DNA from: Polyangiaceae bacterium
Lineage (GTDB): Bacteria; Myxococcota_A; Polyangia; Polyangiales; Polyangiaceae
NCBI GenBank assembly: GCA_016719945.1
Contig: JADJYE010000042.1
Coordinates: 1-64,000, forward strand
Direction of reading: 5' to 3'
Length of the DNA: 64,000 nt
Shown here: piece by piece, positions 8,776 through 18,751 of the stretch
Position numbering within the stretch: position 1 is the first letter of the stretch
Layout: each line of letters opens with the position of its first letter
Program-made: the position numbers and the translations under genes
The notes under the pieces: generated by a model
The model's input: only the letters and a program-made list of their open reading frames with translations
What the model was told of the DNA's origin: nothing
Database searches by the model: none

Positions 8776-9798
8776 ATGTCTGCCGTGCTCGTCTGCCGTG
8801 TCGCGTGGATGGACTTCTACGAGGGCGTCTCCGGCGACAAGCCTCGCGGGGGCGGTGCTTACGTCGATCAAGAAGGGTTCGGTTGGGAGATCTTCAACTT
8901 TCGAAAGGAATCCGACGGGGCGTACCGAGGCTACGTGCGCCCGCCGGGCCGGGGTGACGCGACCGACCCGCGGATCAACGTCGAGCGGCTCGGAGCCGGG
9001 CCGGCGGACGACGCCATCGAGAACGTCGCGGTGTTCTGGGTAGCCAAACATCCTCACCACGGGGGGAGCTTCGTGGTCGGCTGGTACGACGAGGCCAAGG
9101 TGTTCCGGGAATGGCGGCCGAGCCCACGAAAGCGGGCTTTGCCAAACGGAAGAGACGCCGGCTTCATGATCGAGGCACGCTCCGCTCGACTTCTCCCGAC
9201 GGACGACCGCCGGTTCGAAATCCCCCGCGCGACCGCGGACGTCGCCGGCATGGGCCAGTCGAACATCTGGTACCCGCCCGCCGCGTGGGCAAAAAAGCTG
9301 CTCGACTACAGGCACAGCGTGACGACGGGAATCCACGCCGCGCCCAGGGGAACACGAAAACCCCCGCCAGCGCGGGCTGCGAAGCTCCTCGACACCGAGG
9401 AGCGACTGCGGATCGAGCGTGTCGCCATGGAAGCGGCACGAGACTGGTGTGAGCAGCGAGAGCTCCTTCCCGTGGTCGATGTCTCCTTGCAGCGAAAGGG
9501 GTGGGACTTGGAGGCGGGGGCGGGCAAGCACCTCCTCAAGGTCGAGGTGAAGGGCACGAGCCAATCCCTCGAGGACGTCGCCGCAGAGCTCACCCCGAAC
9601 GAGCACGCGATGATGAACCTCCATCGCGAGACCTACCGTCTCGCCATCGTCCTCGCGACGAGGCGCACGCCCAGTGTGATCATGTTCGCTTGGAGCAAGG
9701 AGCGCAGGGCGTGGGTTGGCGAGCTGGAGGGCAACCGCCTTCAGCTTCAGGTCCAACAGGTCACCTCGGCGCGGCTGAAGCTCATCACGGGGCGGTGA
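8776..9798 (+). CDS. DUF3883 nuclease-like restriction protein
   Basis: A 340-residue predicted DNA-targeting protein of the island. The N-terminal ~120 residues follow a conserved pattern found in front of DUF3883 domains: GDKPRGGGAYVDQEGFGWE, then VAVFWVAKHPHHGGSFVVGW and YDEAKVFREW. The C-terminal DUF3883 domain has GWDLEAGAGKHLLKVEVKGT and AAELTPNEHAMM, a PD-(D/E)xK-like core in which Asp of WDLE and the ExK of VEVKGT would be catalytic. I chose ATG 8776 (MSAVLVCRVAWMDFYEG) because family members begin just before FRVGWMxYY; ATG 8758 would collide with the start of the divergent gene. It is probably a modification-dependent or accessory restriction nuclease. Confidence 0.75.
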   Translation: MSAVLVCRVAWMDFYEGVSGDKPRGGGAYVDQEGFGWEIFNFRKESDGAYRGYVRPPGRGDATDPRINVERLGAGPADDAIENVAVFWVAKHPHHGGSFVVGWYDEAKVFREWRPSPRKRALPNGRDAGFMIEARSARLLPTDDRRFEIPRATADVAGMGQSNIWYPPAAWAKKLLDYRHSVTTGIHAAPRGTRKPPPARAAKLLDTEERLRIERVAMEAARDWCEQRELLPVVDVSLQRKGWDLEAGAGKHLLKVEVKGTSQSLEDVAAELTPNEHAMMNLHRETYRLAIVLATRRTPSVIMFAWSKERRAWVGELEGNRLQLQVQQVTSARLKLITGR

Positions 9799-9909
9799 CC
9801 CTTTATTACAGCTCATAACACCCCCACCCTCACCCTGCGGCCTCCAGCCCTCACCCCCACGCCGCCGCCGCCTTCCGTGGTAACTTCGGGCCGCTTTGGG
9901 GCAGCCTTC
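9799..9909 (+). promoter_or_regulatory. Leader of the DUF1232-SNF2-methylase operon
   Basis: This 111-base gap separates the DUF3883 gene from the three-gene operon. It starts with an AT-rich patch (CCTTTATTACAGCTCATAAC) in an otherwise C-rich leader, which may be a promoter. No clear -35/-10 pair or operator could be assigned. Confidence 0.3.
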
Positions 9910-10278
9910 ATGAGCACACGCGCGCTCGAGATGTTTCGCTCGCTGCGGGAAGATCTCGGGGAGGCCGAGCTTGTGCTGCTCCACCAGGAGGTGCGGGCTC
10001 ACGTGGCGCGGCTCGCGGCGGCGCAGCGGCGTCACGAGCTGATCGCGGTCGACCTTGCAGAGCGGCTCGCGGCGCGGCTCGTGGCGCTGCTCGAGCTCGC
10101 GCCCACGCTCGACGCCGAGGCGCGCGCCTCGGTGGTCGGGGCGGCGCGGTACTTCTGCTCGACCGACGACGAGGCGCCCGATGAGGGCTCCTGCACCGGG
10201 CTCGATGACGACGTCGCGGTCTTCAACCACGTGGTCGAGGCGCTCGAGCGCCCCGACCTGATCCTCGTCGACGACTGA
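9910..10278 (+). CDS. DUF1232 (YkvA-like) small protein
   Basis: A 122-residue protein. After a helical N-terminal half rich in Arg/Leu, it carries the DUF1232 signature AARYFCSTDDEAPDEGS then GLDDDVAVFNHVVEAL, matching the family pattern YxxxPxDxxPD...GxxDDxxV. Canonical members have membrane segments; this one looks soluble. It is followed after four bases by the SNF2 helicase gene and is clearly co-transcribed with it. ATG 9910 is preferred over 9877, because the protein from 9910 (MSTRALEMFRSL) starts with the first helix. A role as regulator or adaptor of the helicase/methylase module is inference from linkage. Confidence 0.65.
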   Translation: MSTRALEMFRSLREDLGEAELVLLHQEVRAHVARLAAAQRRHELIAVDLAERLAARLVALLELAPTLDAEARASVVGAARYFCSTDDEAPDEGSCTGLDDDVAVFNHVVEALERPDLILVDD

Positions 10279-10282
10279 TCCG

Positions 10283-13200
10283 ATGACCGACGAGACCTCT
10301 CTGTCGCCAGGCTCGCGCGTCCGCATCCGCGGCGAGGAGTGGGCCGTGCAGAAGGCGCTGCCGCTGCCGATGGGTGGCTACGCGGTGCACGTGCAGGGGG
10401 TGAGCGAGCTGGTGCGCCACCACCAGGCGATCTTCCTCACGCCCCTCGAGAAGGAGATCCTCCCGCTGCGGCCCGAGGACACGCGCCTCGTGCTCGACGA
10501 CTCGCCCCAGCACCGGCAGACGCTGCTCTACCTGGAGACGCTGCTCCGGCGCACGCCGCCCACGCACGGCAACGTGACGGTGGGCCACCGCGGCGCGCTG
10601 GACGTGATGCCGTACCAGCTCGTGCCGGCGCAGAAGGCGCTCTCGTCCCTGCGGCCGCGCATCCTGCTGGCGGACGGCACCGGCCTCGGCAAGACGGTCG
10701 AGCTCGGCATCGTGCTCAGCGAGCTGATCAAGCGCGGCCGCGGCCGGCGCATCCTGGTGGTGGCGATCCGCAGCATGCTCGCGCAGCTCCAGCGCGAGCT
10801 GTGGGCGCGCTTCACCCTGCCGCTCGTGCGCCTCGACTCCGAGGGGCTCGCCCGCGTGCAGGGAAAGATCCCCGCGAACCGCAACCCGTTCTCGTACTTC
10901 GACCGCTGCATCGTCTCGATGGACACGCTCAAGAACCAGGGCATGTATCGCGCCTGGCTCGAGCAGATCCGCTGGGACGCGATCGTCGTCGACGAGTGCC
11001 ACAACGTGGCGAACCAGGGCAGCCAGCGCGGCGAATTGGCGCGCCTGCTGGCTGCCCAGTGCGACGCCCTCATCCTCACCAGCGCGACGCCGCACAACGG
11101 CCGGCCCGAGAGCTTCGCCAACCTGATGCGCATGCTCGACCCCACCAGCGTCGCCGACGTGCGCTCCTTCACCAAGGCCGACATCGACGGCCTGGTCGTC
11201 CGCCGCTTCAAGAAGGACGTCGAGCGCGACGCCGGCAGCCAGCTCAAAGATCGCGACGTGGCCACGCTCGCAGCCACCGCCTCCGTCGAGGACGAGGCGG
11301 CGCTCGAGGCGCTCCACGCGCTCGAGCTGCACACCGTCCGCGCCAGGTCGGTGCGCAGCGATGCGCTCATCCGCTGGACGCTGGTGAAGGCCTTCCTCTC
11401 CAGCCACGAGGCCTGCCTCGAGAGCCTCGAGCACCGGCTCGGCGTCACCGAGCGCGCGCTCGCCGGTGATCTGCCGGCCGCGCGCAAGGCCGTGCTTCAG
11501 GGAGATCTGGAGAGGCTCGTCGCCGCCAAGGCCCTCGTCGAGCGCGCCCAGGCGCGAGGCAGCCAGAAGCTCGAGCGCCTGCTCGCCGAGCTGCGCGCGC
11601 TCGCCGTCGGCCCCAAGAAGCACAGCCTGCGCGTGGTCGTCTTCTCCGAGCGCATCCGCACCCTGACGACGATCCGTGAGGCGCTGCTCAGCGAGCTGGG
11701 CCTGCCCGAGGCCGCCATTGGCGTCTACACCGCGAGCACCGGGGGCGCGGGGCTCGGCGCCGCCGCGAAGGACGAGCGGGCGCAGCGCGAGCTGGTCGAG
11801 TCCTTCGGGCACGAGGAGAGCCCGCTGCGCGTCCTGCTCTGCTCCGACGCGGCGTCCGAGGGGGTGAACCTGCACCACCAGTGCCACCACCTCTACCATT
11901 ACGACGTCCCGTGGTCGCTCATCCGGCTGACGCAGCGCAATGGGCGCATCGATCGCTTCGGCCAGCGGGAGACGCCGCACCTGCGGTACCTGGTGACCAC
12001 CAGCGCGAAGACCACAGCCGATCAGCACGTCACCGCGCGCCTGATCGACAAGGAGCGCGAGGTCGAGCGGCAGCTCGGGGACCCGGGCGCCTTGCTCGGC
12101 CTGTACGACGCCGAGGTCGAGGAAGATTTCTTGCTCCGAGGCGTCGCCAAGGGCGCGCCGGTGGAGGAGCTGCTGCCCGACCAGCCGCGCGAGGCACGGG
12201 CCGCAGGGGTCCGCCTCGCCGCCCTGCGCGAGGGCGACGACGACCCCGCCCAGGTCGCGCCGCCGCCGGGCGACGAGGACGAGGCGCCCGAGATCGATCT
12301 GCTCGCGCTCCTGGCCGAGGTCGAGCGGGAGCAGAGCCAGATCGTCGGGCTCGACTCGCTGGTGCAGGCCGCGCCGAGCCTGTTCCCCGACGACTACTCG
12401 CTGCTCGTCGCCGCCCTGCGCCACCTCGAGCACAACCACGTCGTCGGCCCCGAGCCGCTGCAATGGCAGCACGACGACCGCGACCAGACCGTCACGCTGC
12501 ACGCGCCCGAGCCCTTCCGTCGCCATCGCGAGGTCTTCCTCCCCGAGGAGGCGGTGCCCAAGCGGGGCGAGGCGTACCGCCTGGTCATGGGGCGTGAGCT
12601 GGTCGCGACCAAGCTGCGCACCGCGCTCGACGAGGAGGGGCGCTGGCCCGACTGGCACCTGCTCTGGGAGCAGCATCCCCTGGTCGAGTGGCTCTTCGAC
12701 GCGCTCGGCTCGGCCTACGCCCGCGGCGAGGCGCCGCTCGTCCGCGTCCCCGCGCTGCCCAAGCAAGAGGCGGTGTTTCTCCTCCAGGGGTTCGTCCACA
12801 ACCACGAGTCGGAGGCCGTCGAGGCGCGGTGGATGGGCCTCGTCGCCCAGGGGAACAAGCTCGAGCCCAACACCCTTGAGCTCGACGAGGTCATGGCCAA
12901 GGTCGGCCTCGCCAAGGGCCTGGTGAACCACGGCAAGCCGAGCGAGCGCAAGGCCGCCCTCCAGGCCTTCGTGCCCGCGGTGATCGAAGAGGCGCGCGCC
13001 CGCCTGCTGAAGGACCGCGCCCAGCACATCAAGGACAGCGTCGCCCAGCGCGTCCGCAAGGAGACGCGGCGGCTCGAGGCGTGGGCGAAGGATAGCCTGG
13101 CCGAGATCACCCGCCGCGAGGGCGCCTGGTCGAAGACCGGCCGCAAGCCGCCGCCGCACATCGCGTCGAAGCTCCAGCGCGAGCGCGAGCACGTGGCCAA

Positions 13201-13291
13201 GGTGCAGGCGAACCACCAGCAGCTCCTGAAATCGCTCACGGCGCACGGCGCCCCGTACCTCCGCCTCGCGGCGGTCTTCGCGGGGGACTGA
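10283..13291 (+). CDS. SNF2-family helicase (DrmD-like)
   Basis: A 1,002-residue ATP-dependent DNA translocase. The Walker A motif DGTGLGKT is at residues 131-138, the DExx box VVDECHNVANQG near 235, motif III TSATPHNG near 266, and motifs V-VI ASEGVNLHHQCHHLYHYD and QRNGRIDRFGQRE near 525-555. The C-terminal ~450 residues contain acidic and Arg/Lys-rich helices without a recognised nuclease. Its stop overlaps the methylase ATG by one base (TGATG), and it follows DUF1232 by four bases. SNF2 helicase plus adenine methylase is the start of class 1 DISARM (drmD-drmMI), and I infer a restriction role in which the methylase marks self DNA. The sequence of this gene is uninterrupted. Confidence 0.85.
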   Translation: MTDETSLSPGSRVRIRGEEWAVQKALPLPMGGYAVHVQGVSELVRHHQAIFLTPLEKEILPLRPEDTRLVLDDSPQHRQTLLYLETLLRRTPPTHGNVTVGHRGALDVMPYQLVPAQKALSSLRPRILLADGTGLGKTVELGIVLSELIKRGRGRRILVVAIRSMLAQLQRELWARFTLPLVRLDSEGLARVQGKIPANRNPFSYFDRCIVSMDTLKNQGMYRAWLEQIRWDAIVVDECHNVANQGSQRGELARLLAAQCDALILTSATPHNGRPESFANLMRMLDPTSVADVRSFTKADIDGLVVRRFKKDVERDAGSQLKDRDVATLAATASVEDEAALEALHALELHTVRARSVRSDALIRWTLVKAFLSSHEACLESLEHRLGVTERALAGDLPAARKAVLQGDLERLVAAKALVERAQARGSQKLERLLAELRALAVGPKKHSLRVVVFSERIRTLTTIREALLSELGLPEAAIGVYTASTGGAGLGAAAKDERAQRELVESFGHEESPLRVLLCSDAASEGVNLHHQCHHLYHYDVPWSLIRLTQRNGRIDRFGQRETPHLRYLVTTSAKTTADQHVTARLIDKEREVERQLGDPGALLGLYDAEVEEDFLLRGVAKGAPVEELLPDQPREARAAGVRLAALREGDDDPAQVAPPPGDEDEAPEIDLLALLAEVEREQSQIVGLDSLVQAAPSLFPDDYSLLVAALRHLEHNHVVGPEPLQWQHDDRDQTVTLHAPEPFRRHREVFLPEEAVPKRGEAYRLVMGRELVATKLRTALDEEGRWPDWHLLWEQHPLVEWLFDALGSAYARGEAPLVRVPALPKQEAVFLLQGFVHNHESEAVEARWMGLVAQGNKLEPNTLELDEVMAKVGLAKGLVNHGKPSERKAALQAFVPAVIEEARARLLKDRAQHIKDSVAQRVRKETRRLEAWAKDSLAEITRREGAWSKTGRKPPPHIASKLQREREHVAKVQANHQQLLKSLTAHGAPYLRLAAVFAGD

Positions 13292-16200
13292 TGGCCGCCG
13301 ATCTGACCGGCATCGAGAACGTCGGGGAGCTGTTCAGCGCCCATTACTTCGAGGTGCGGCTGCTCGAGGAGCTGAAGGCCCTCGCCGGCCCGGAGCGCGA
13401 GGCGATCGACACGGTCACCACGCGCCTCAGGGCGTTGGGCCCTCGCCTGCTCGACGCCCTCGCCGACGGGCTCTCCTCCCAGGGCACGACCGCGCGCCGC
13501 GAGGTCGTGCACGATCTCGCGGTGCGGGTGCTCGAGGCGCTCGGCTATGAGCGCGAGCCCGGGGCGTACGCCGTGCTCGAGCGCACCGGCGCGCCGAACG
13601 AGGCGGTGCCGCTGCTCGCGCGTCTGCTGCACGGCAAGGAGCCCGCGGTGCTCGTGCTCGAGGCCGGCCTCGCGGGGCAGGACGACGCCCTGCTCGCGCA
13701 GCCTGCCTCGGTGACCGGCCCGCTGCCCGAGCTCGCCACCGAGCACGATCTGGTGCCGCCGGCGGAGCTCGATCTCGCCGAGGTGGTGAGCGCCCTGTTC
13801 GCGACCGCGAGCCCCCCGCGCTGGGTGCTGCTGGTGGGCGCGGCCGAGGTGGTGCTCGCCGAGCGGGCGCGCTTCGGCCGCGGCCAGTACCTGCGCTTCG
13901 ATCTCGCCACGCTGCTGCGACGGCGCTCGGCCGAGGCCCTGCGGGTCACCGCCGCGCTGCTGGGGCGCACCCTGCTCGCGCCGACCGCGCAGCGCCCGCT
14001 GCACGAGGCGCTGCTCGAAAAATCCCACCAGCACGCGGTGGGCGTCAGCGCCTCGCTGAAGTTCGCTGCGCGCGAGGCGGTCGAGCTGCTCGCGAACGAG
14101 GTCGTCCACTACGAGCGCACCACCTCCAAGCGGCGCATCTACACCGAGCGCGTCGCGCGCGAGCTGACCCAGGACTGCCTCGTCTACCTGTTCCGGCTCT
14201 TGTTCCTCTTCTACGCCGAGGCGCGCGCGCCCGAGCTGCACGGCCTGCCGATGAGCGCCGAGGAGTACGCGCGCGGCTACAGCCTCGAGGTCCTGCGCGA
14301 GCTCGAGCAGGTGCCCCTGGTCACGCCCGAGCGCGCGAAGGCTTCTTCTTCCACGAGAGCCTCGAGCGCCTCTTCTCCCTGGTGAACGACGGCTTCGAGC
14401 CGCGGCAGGCGGCCCTGGTCGCGGCCCACGAGCGCACGCCCGAGCTGCTCGAGCGCGGCTTCCTGCTGCGGGGCCTGCACGCGACCTTGTTCTCTCCGCA
14501 GGGCGCGCCGCGCCTGGCCGGGGTGAGGCTGCGCAATGAGGTGCTCCAGAAGGTCGTGCGGCTCTTGTCGCTCTCGCCGGAGGGCCAGAGGAAGGGCGCC
14601 GCCGCCTGGGGGCGCGGGCGCATCAGCTACGCCCAGCTCGGCATCGGCGAGCTCGGCGCGGTGTACGAGGGGCTGCTCAGCTACAGCGGCTTCTTCGCCA
14701 AGGAGACGCTGTACGAGGTGCACCGCGAGGGGGACGCCGAGGGCGACGACACGCAGCAGAGCTACTTCGTCCCCGAGCGCGAGCTCACCAAGTACTCCGA
14801 CGCCGAGCTCACCTTCAAGGGGCCCGACGGCGAGCCGGTCAAGCGCCGCTATGCCCAGGGCACGTTCATCTTCCGGTTGGCCGGGCGCGATCGCGAGTCC
14901 AGCGCGAGCTACTACACCCCGCAGGTCCTCACCCGCTGCCTGGTGAAATACGCCCTGCTCGAGCTGGTGAAAGACAAGTCCGCCGACGAGCTGTTGGCGA
15001 TGAGCCTGTGCGAGCCGGCGATGGGCAGCGGCGCCTTCCTGGTCGAGGCGATCGACCAGCTCGCCGACCAGTACCTCGAGAAGAAGCAGGCCGAGCGGGG
15101 CGAGCGCGTCCCTGTGGAGCGGTATCCGCTCGAGAAGCAGCGGGTGAAGGCGTTCTACGCCGAGCAGCGCTGCTATGGCGTCGACCTCAACCCGATGGCG
15201 GCCAGGCTCGCCGGGGTGAGCCTGTGGCTCGCGACCATGCACGAGCACCAGCAGGCGCCGAGCTACAGCGCGCGCCTGTTCACCGGCAACAGCCTGATCG
15301 GCGCTCGCCTCGCGGTCTACGTGCCCGAAGATCTGGAGAGCGACGAGGCCTTCGCCAAGGCCCTCGCCACCGTCGCGAAGAAGGCCGAGCCTGAAGAGCT
15401 GGAGGCCGCGCTCGAGCCGGTGCTCGCCGCGTGGAGCGCAAAGGCGCCGAGCGCCATCGCTGAGGTGCGTACAGCGCTCGAGGCCCTGGGGGGAGACGAG
15501 GCCGACGCTGACGCCGACGAGGCCGACGAGGCGAAGGTGAAGGCCGAGCGCGCCGCGCAGGTGGGCAAGGCGTTGAAGAAGGTCGGCGGCGCCCTCAAGC
15601 AGCCTCGCTGGCAGCGCCGCCCTCCGCGCCCGGTGCCGCTGGAGGCGCTCGTGTTGGGCGAGCTGCCGAAGGGCGCGATCTTCCACTTCCTGCTCCCCCA
15701 CCCGGACATGAGCCCGTTCGAGGGGGACAAGGCCCTGAAGGAGCTTACGCCCAAGGCGATCGACCAGCTGAAGAGCTGGCGCAAGCAGGCCCTCGAGCCG
15801 CTCACCGAGAGAGACCGCGCGCGCCTCGCCGAGCTCAGCCAGCGCATCGTGCAGCGGTTGCGCCGCGTGGTCGACGACCGGCAGCACGTCCTCACCCAGT
15901 GCCGCTCCGCCGTCCAGGTGTGGGGGCAAGATCTGCCGGAGCCCCCGCTCGGCGGCTTCCAGAGCGCGACCCAGCGCGAGGCCCTGGTCCGCAAAGCGCG
16001 GGAAGAGACCACCGCGTACGGCCAGCTCCGCCGCGTGATGGACCTCTGGGCCACGTTATGGGCGTGGCCGCTCAGCGAGCTGAACGCGCTGCCCACCCGG
16101 CACGCCTGGTGGGCCGCGGTGGAGGAGGCCCTGGGCCTCGAGCCGGCGCCCTTGCCTGCCGGCCAGCTCGAGCTCGCGCCGATCGTCGAGACCGACGAAG

Positions 16201-18189
16201 AGCCCGCGCCCGCCCCGGCGAAGCAGCGCGACCTGTGGGACGTCGTGCGGCAGACCGCCGCGCGCCTGCGCCCGCTCGCCTGGGAGCTGGAGGCGCCCGA
16301 GGTGTTCCTGGACCGTGGGGGGTTCGACCTGGTGATCGGCAACCCGCCATGGCTCAAGCTGCAATGGAACGAGCAGGGCCTGCTCCAGGAGCTGGAGCCG
16401 CGCCTGGCGCTGGACGGGGTGAGCGCCAGCGACGTGGCGAAGAGGCGCGCCAGCGTGCTCAGCAGCCCCGCGCGGGTCGAGGAGTACCTGCGTGAGGCCA
16501 CGCAGGTGCAAGGCAGCCAGGCCTTCCTCAACGCCGCCAGCAACTACGAGCTGCTCGCGGGGGTGCAGACCAATCTGTACAAGTGCTTCCTGGTGCGGGC
16601 GTGGGAGATCAGCGCAGCGGGCGGCGTCACCGGGCTGCTCCATCAGGACGGGATCTTCGATGATCCGAAGGGGGGCGCGCTGAGGGAGGCGGTCTATGGG
16701 CGGTTGCGCTGGGTCTTCCGCTTCAAGAACGAGCTTCAGCTCTTCCCGGACGTCGGACATGTTCGCCCATTTGCCCTCACGATCTCCGGAGCAACCGCAC
16801 CGGCGGACTTCGCGACGCTGTGCAATCTCTTCCACCCGTCGACGGTCGAAGCTTGTCTCGAGCACGACGGCGCAGGCGCCGTACCTGGCATCAAGACCGA
16901 CGACGGGGAGTTCGAGACCCGCGGCCACGCCCGCCGCGTCGTGCGCGTCACCGAGGCCGAGCTCGCTCTCTTCGCCAGCCTGTTCGACAAGCCTGGAACC
17001 CCGGCGAGCCGCGCCCGCCTGCCGCTCGTCCAAAGCAGCGAGGCGCTGGAGGTGCTCCGTAAGCTCGCGCGCCACCCGCGCCGGCTTGGCCACCTGGGCG
17101 ACGACGTCTTCGGCACGGAGATGTGGCACGAGACGAACGCCCAGAAGGACGGGACGATCCGCCGCGAGACGCGCTTCGCGAAGAGCGCGCGCGAGTGGAT
17201 CCTCTCCGGTCCCCATTTCTACGTCGGGACGCCCCTCTACAAGACACCGCGCGAGATCTGCGACACCAAGAACGCTTACGACGTCCTCGACCTCGAGGCC
17301 TTGCCCGACGACTACCTGCCGCGCACCAACTACGTACCCGCCTGCGACGCGAAGACCTACCTCGAGCGAACGCCGCGGTTCAGGGGCCGGCCGGTGACGG
17401 AGATGTACCGGCATGTGCATCGGCGCATGCTGGCGATCACGGGCGAGCGAACCCGGTGATTCCGGCGATCATCCCGCCCGGCACGCGACACATTCACCCG
17501 GTATCACTCGCTTCGCGTTCAACGAACTATGGCGCTGTGCAGTCCCAGGATGCGTGGTCGCCTGCGCCAGTCGACTTCTTGGTTCGAACCACAGGCGGTG
17601 CGGACCACATCCGGCGGGCGTCGGCACGCTTCCAAGGCCGATCCGCGGTGCGACAGCTGGCGCCCTCGCCGCCCGCGCGCTCCGCCTCAACTGCCTCACG
17701 ACCCACTACGCCGATCTCTGGGACGAGGTCTGGCCCCAGTCCCCATCCCCCGGCTGGAGCCTCGACGACCCTCGGCTCTCCCCCTGGCCCAGCCTCACGT
17801 CGAAATGGTCGCGCGCCTCGGCGCTGCGCAACGCGTTCGAGCGGCGCTGGGCGCTGGTCGAGATCGACGCCCTGGCCGCCCTCGAGCTGGGGCTCACCGT
17901 CGACGAGCTGTGCACGATCTACCGCACCCAGTTCCCGGTGCTGCGGGAGTACGAGCGAGACACCTGGTTCGACACCCGAGGCAAGATCGCCTTCACCGCC
18001 TCGAAGGGCCTGGTCGGCGTCGGCCTCGATCGCAAATCGTTCGAGCTGTGGCAAGAGCACCTGCGCCAGGACCGCCCGCCGCCGAAGGACCTCGACACCC
18101 AGGGCCTCACGCCGCCATTCGAGATCCGCGACCGCGAGGCCGACATGGCCACCGCGTTCCGGTTCTTCGAGGAGCGGCTGGGGCGATGA
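13291..18189 (+). CDS. Large Eco57I/DrmMI-type N6-adenine DNA methylase (several frame breaks)
   Basis: One ~1,630-residue protein reconstructed from four frame pieces. The SAM and catalytic motifs are SYYTPQVLTRCLVKYALLEL (about residue 540), EPAMGSGAFLVEAIDQLADQ (motif I) and DLVIGNPPWLKLQWNE (the NPPY-type motif IV, about residue 1017), so it should methylate adenine N6 in a defined DNA site. The frame breaks near 14340 in a short CG repeat and again between about 17450 and 17650. The out-of-frame parts remain conserved: VIPAIIPPGTRHIHPVSLA, then PVDFLVRTTGGADHIRR, then LNCLTTHYADLWDEVW and the C-terminal helical region ending FRFFEERLGR. It is operonic with the SNF2 helicase and resembles DISARM class 1 DrmMI. 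Sequence errors are more likely than decay. Confidence 0.8.
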
Positions 18190-18220
18190 GGGGCGACCAG
18201 ACCTCTCCGGCTCGTATTGG

Positions 18221-18751
18221 CTACGGCTGCGCGCCAGGCCCGAGCTTCGCGCGCCAGCCCTGCCACCAGCTCGGCGTCGGACCCTGCGCCGCTCGCGCGA
18301 CCTGGTCGACGGCCACCAACCCGAGCCCAGCCTGCTCCTGGAGGCGGCGCAAGAACACGCGTACCCCGATGACGCGGGCGCCTTCAGCATGCAGCTCGTG
18401 GAGCGCCAACCAGAGGGCGTTCTTGTCGTTGGCGACGAAGACCAGCGAGGGATCGTGCGCCGCGAGGGCGATGCAGGCGTGCTCGCCTTTGCCGCGCAGC
18501 GCGGTCCGATCCGGGTGGAGGGCGGTGAAGGTCTCGTCCACCGCGCTCATGGCCTCGATGGGCAGCACACCGACGCCGGAAGAGGCGATCCACTTGCGAA
18601 ACTGGGCGCCATACTTCGGCGAACGCCCGAGCTCCTCGCTGACCTCCTCAGGGGTCGCGAGAGCCAGCTTCGCCGCGCTCTCCGCCAGCGCCGTTTGCTG
18701 CCCGACGTTCCAGAAGTACGCGAGCACGTTCGCGTCCACCAGGTACGTCAC
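18221..18751 (-). CDS. PIN-domain protein (putative RNase partner of the XRE-ImmA gene)
   Basis: A 176-residue PIN-fold protein. MTYLVDANVLAYFW gives the first metal-binding Asp, EEVSEELGRSPKYGAQF and KGEHACIALAA supply later acidic residues, and SLVFVANDKNALWLAL the last Asp. PIN proteins are single-strand-specific RNases and often toxins. Its ATG overlaps the stop of the upstream XRE-ImmA gene by four bases (ATGA), so the two are translationally coupled. The pair lies on the minus strand between two plus-strand defence operons. The order regulator/protease then PIN fits a toxin-antitoxin-like module, but activity is not proven by sequence. Confidence 0.75.
   Translation of the reverse strand: MTYLVDANVLAYFWNVGQQTALAESAAKLALATPEEVSEELGRSPKYGAQFRKWIASSGVGVLPIEAMSAVDETFTALHPDRTALRGKGEHACIALAAHDPSLVFVANDKNALWLALHELHAEGARVIGVRVFLRRLQEQAGLGLVAVDQVARAAQGPTPSWWQGWRAKLGPGAQP

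Noticed and set aside
10223..13246. A 1,007-residue open frame on the minus strand
   Set aside because: It is the antisense shadow of the SNF2 helicase gene in very GC-rich DNA. Its product is a Leu/Arg/Gly-biased string without motifs, while the plus strand has all helicase motifs.
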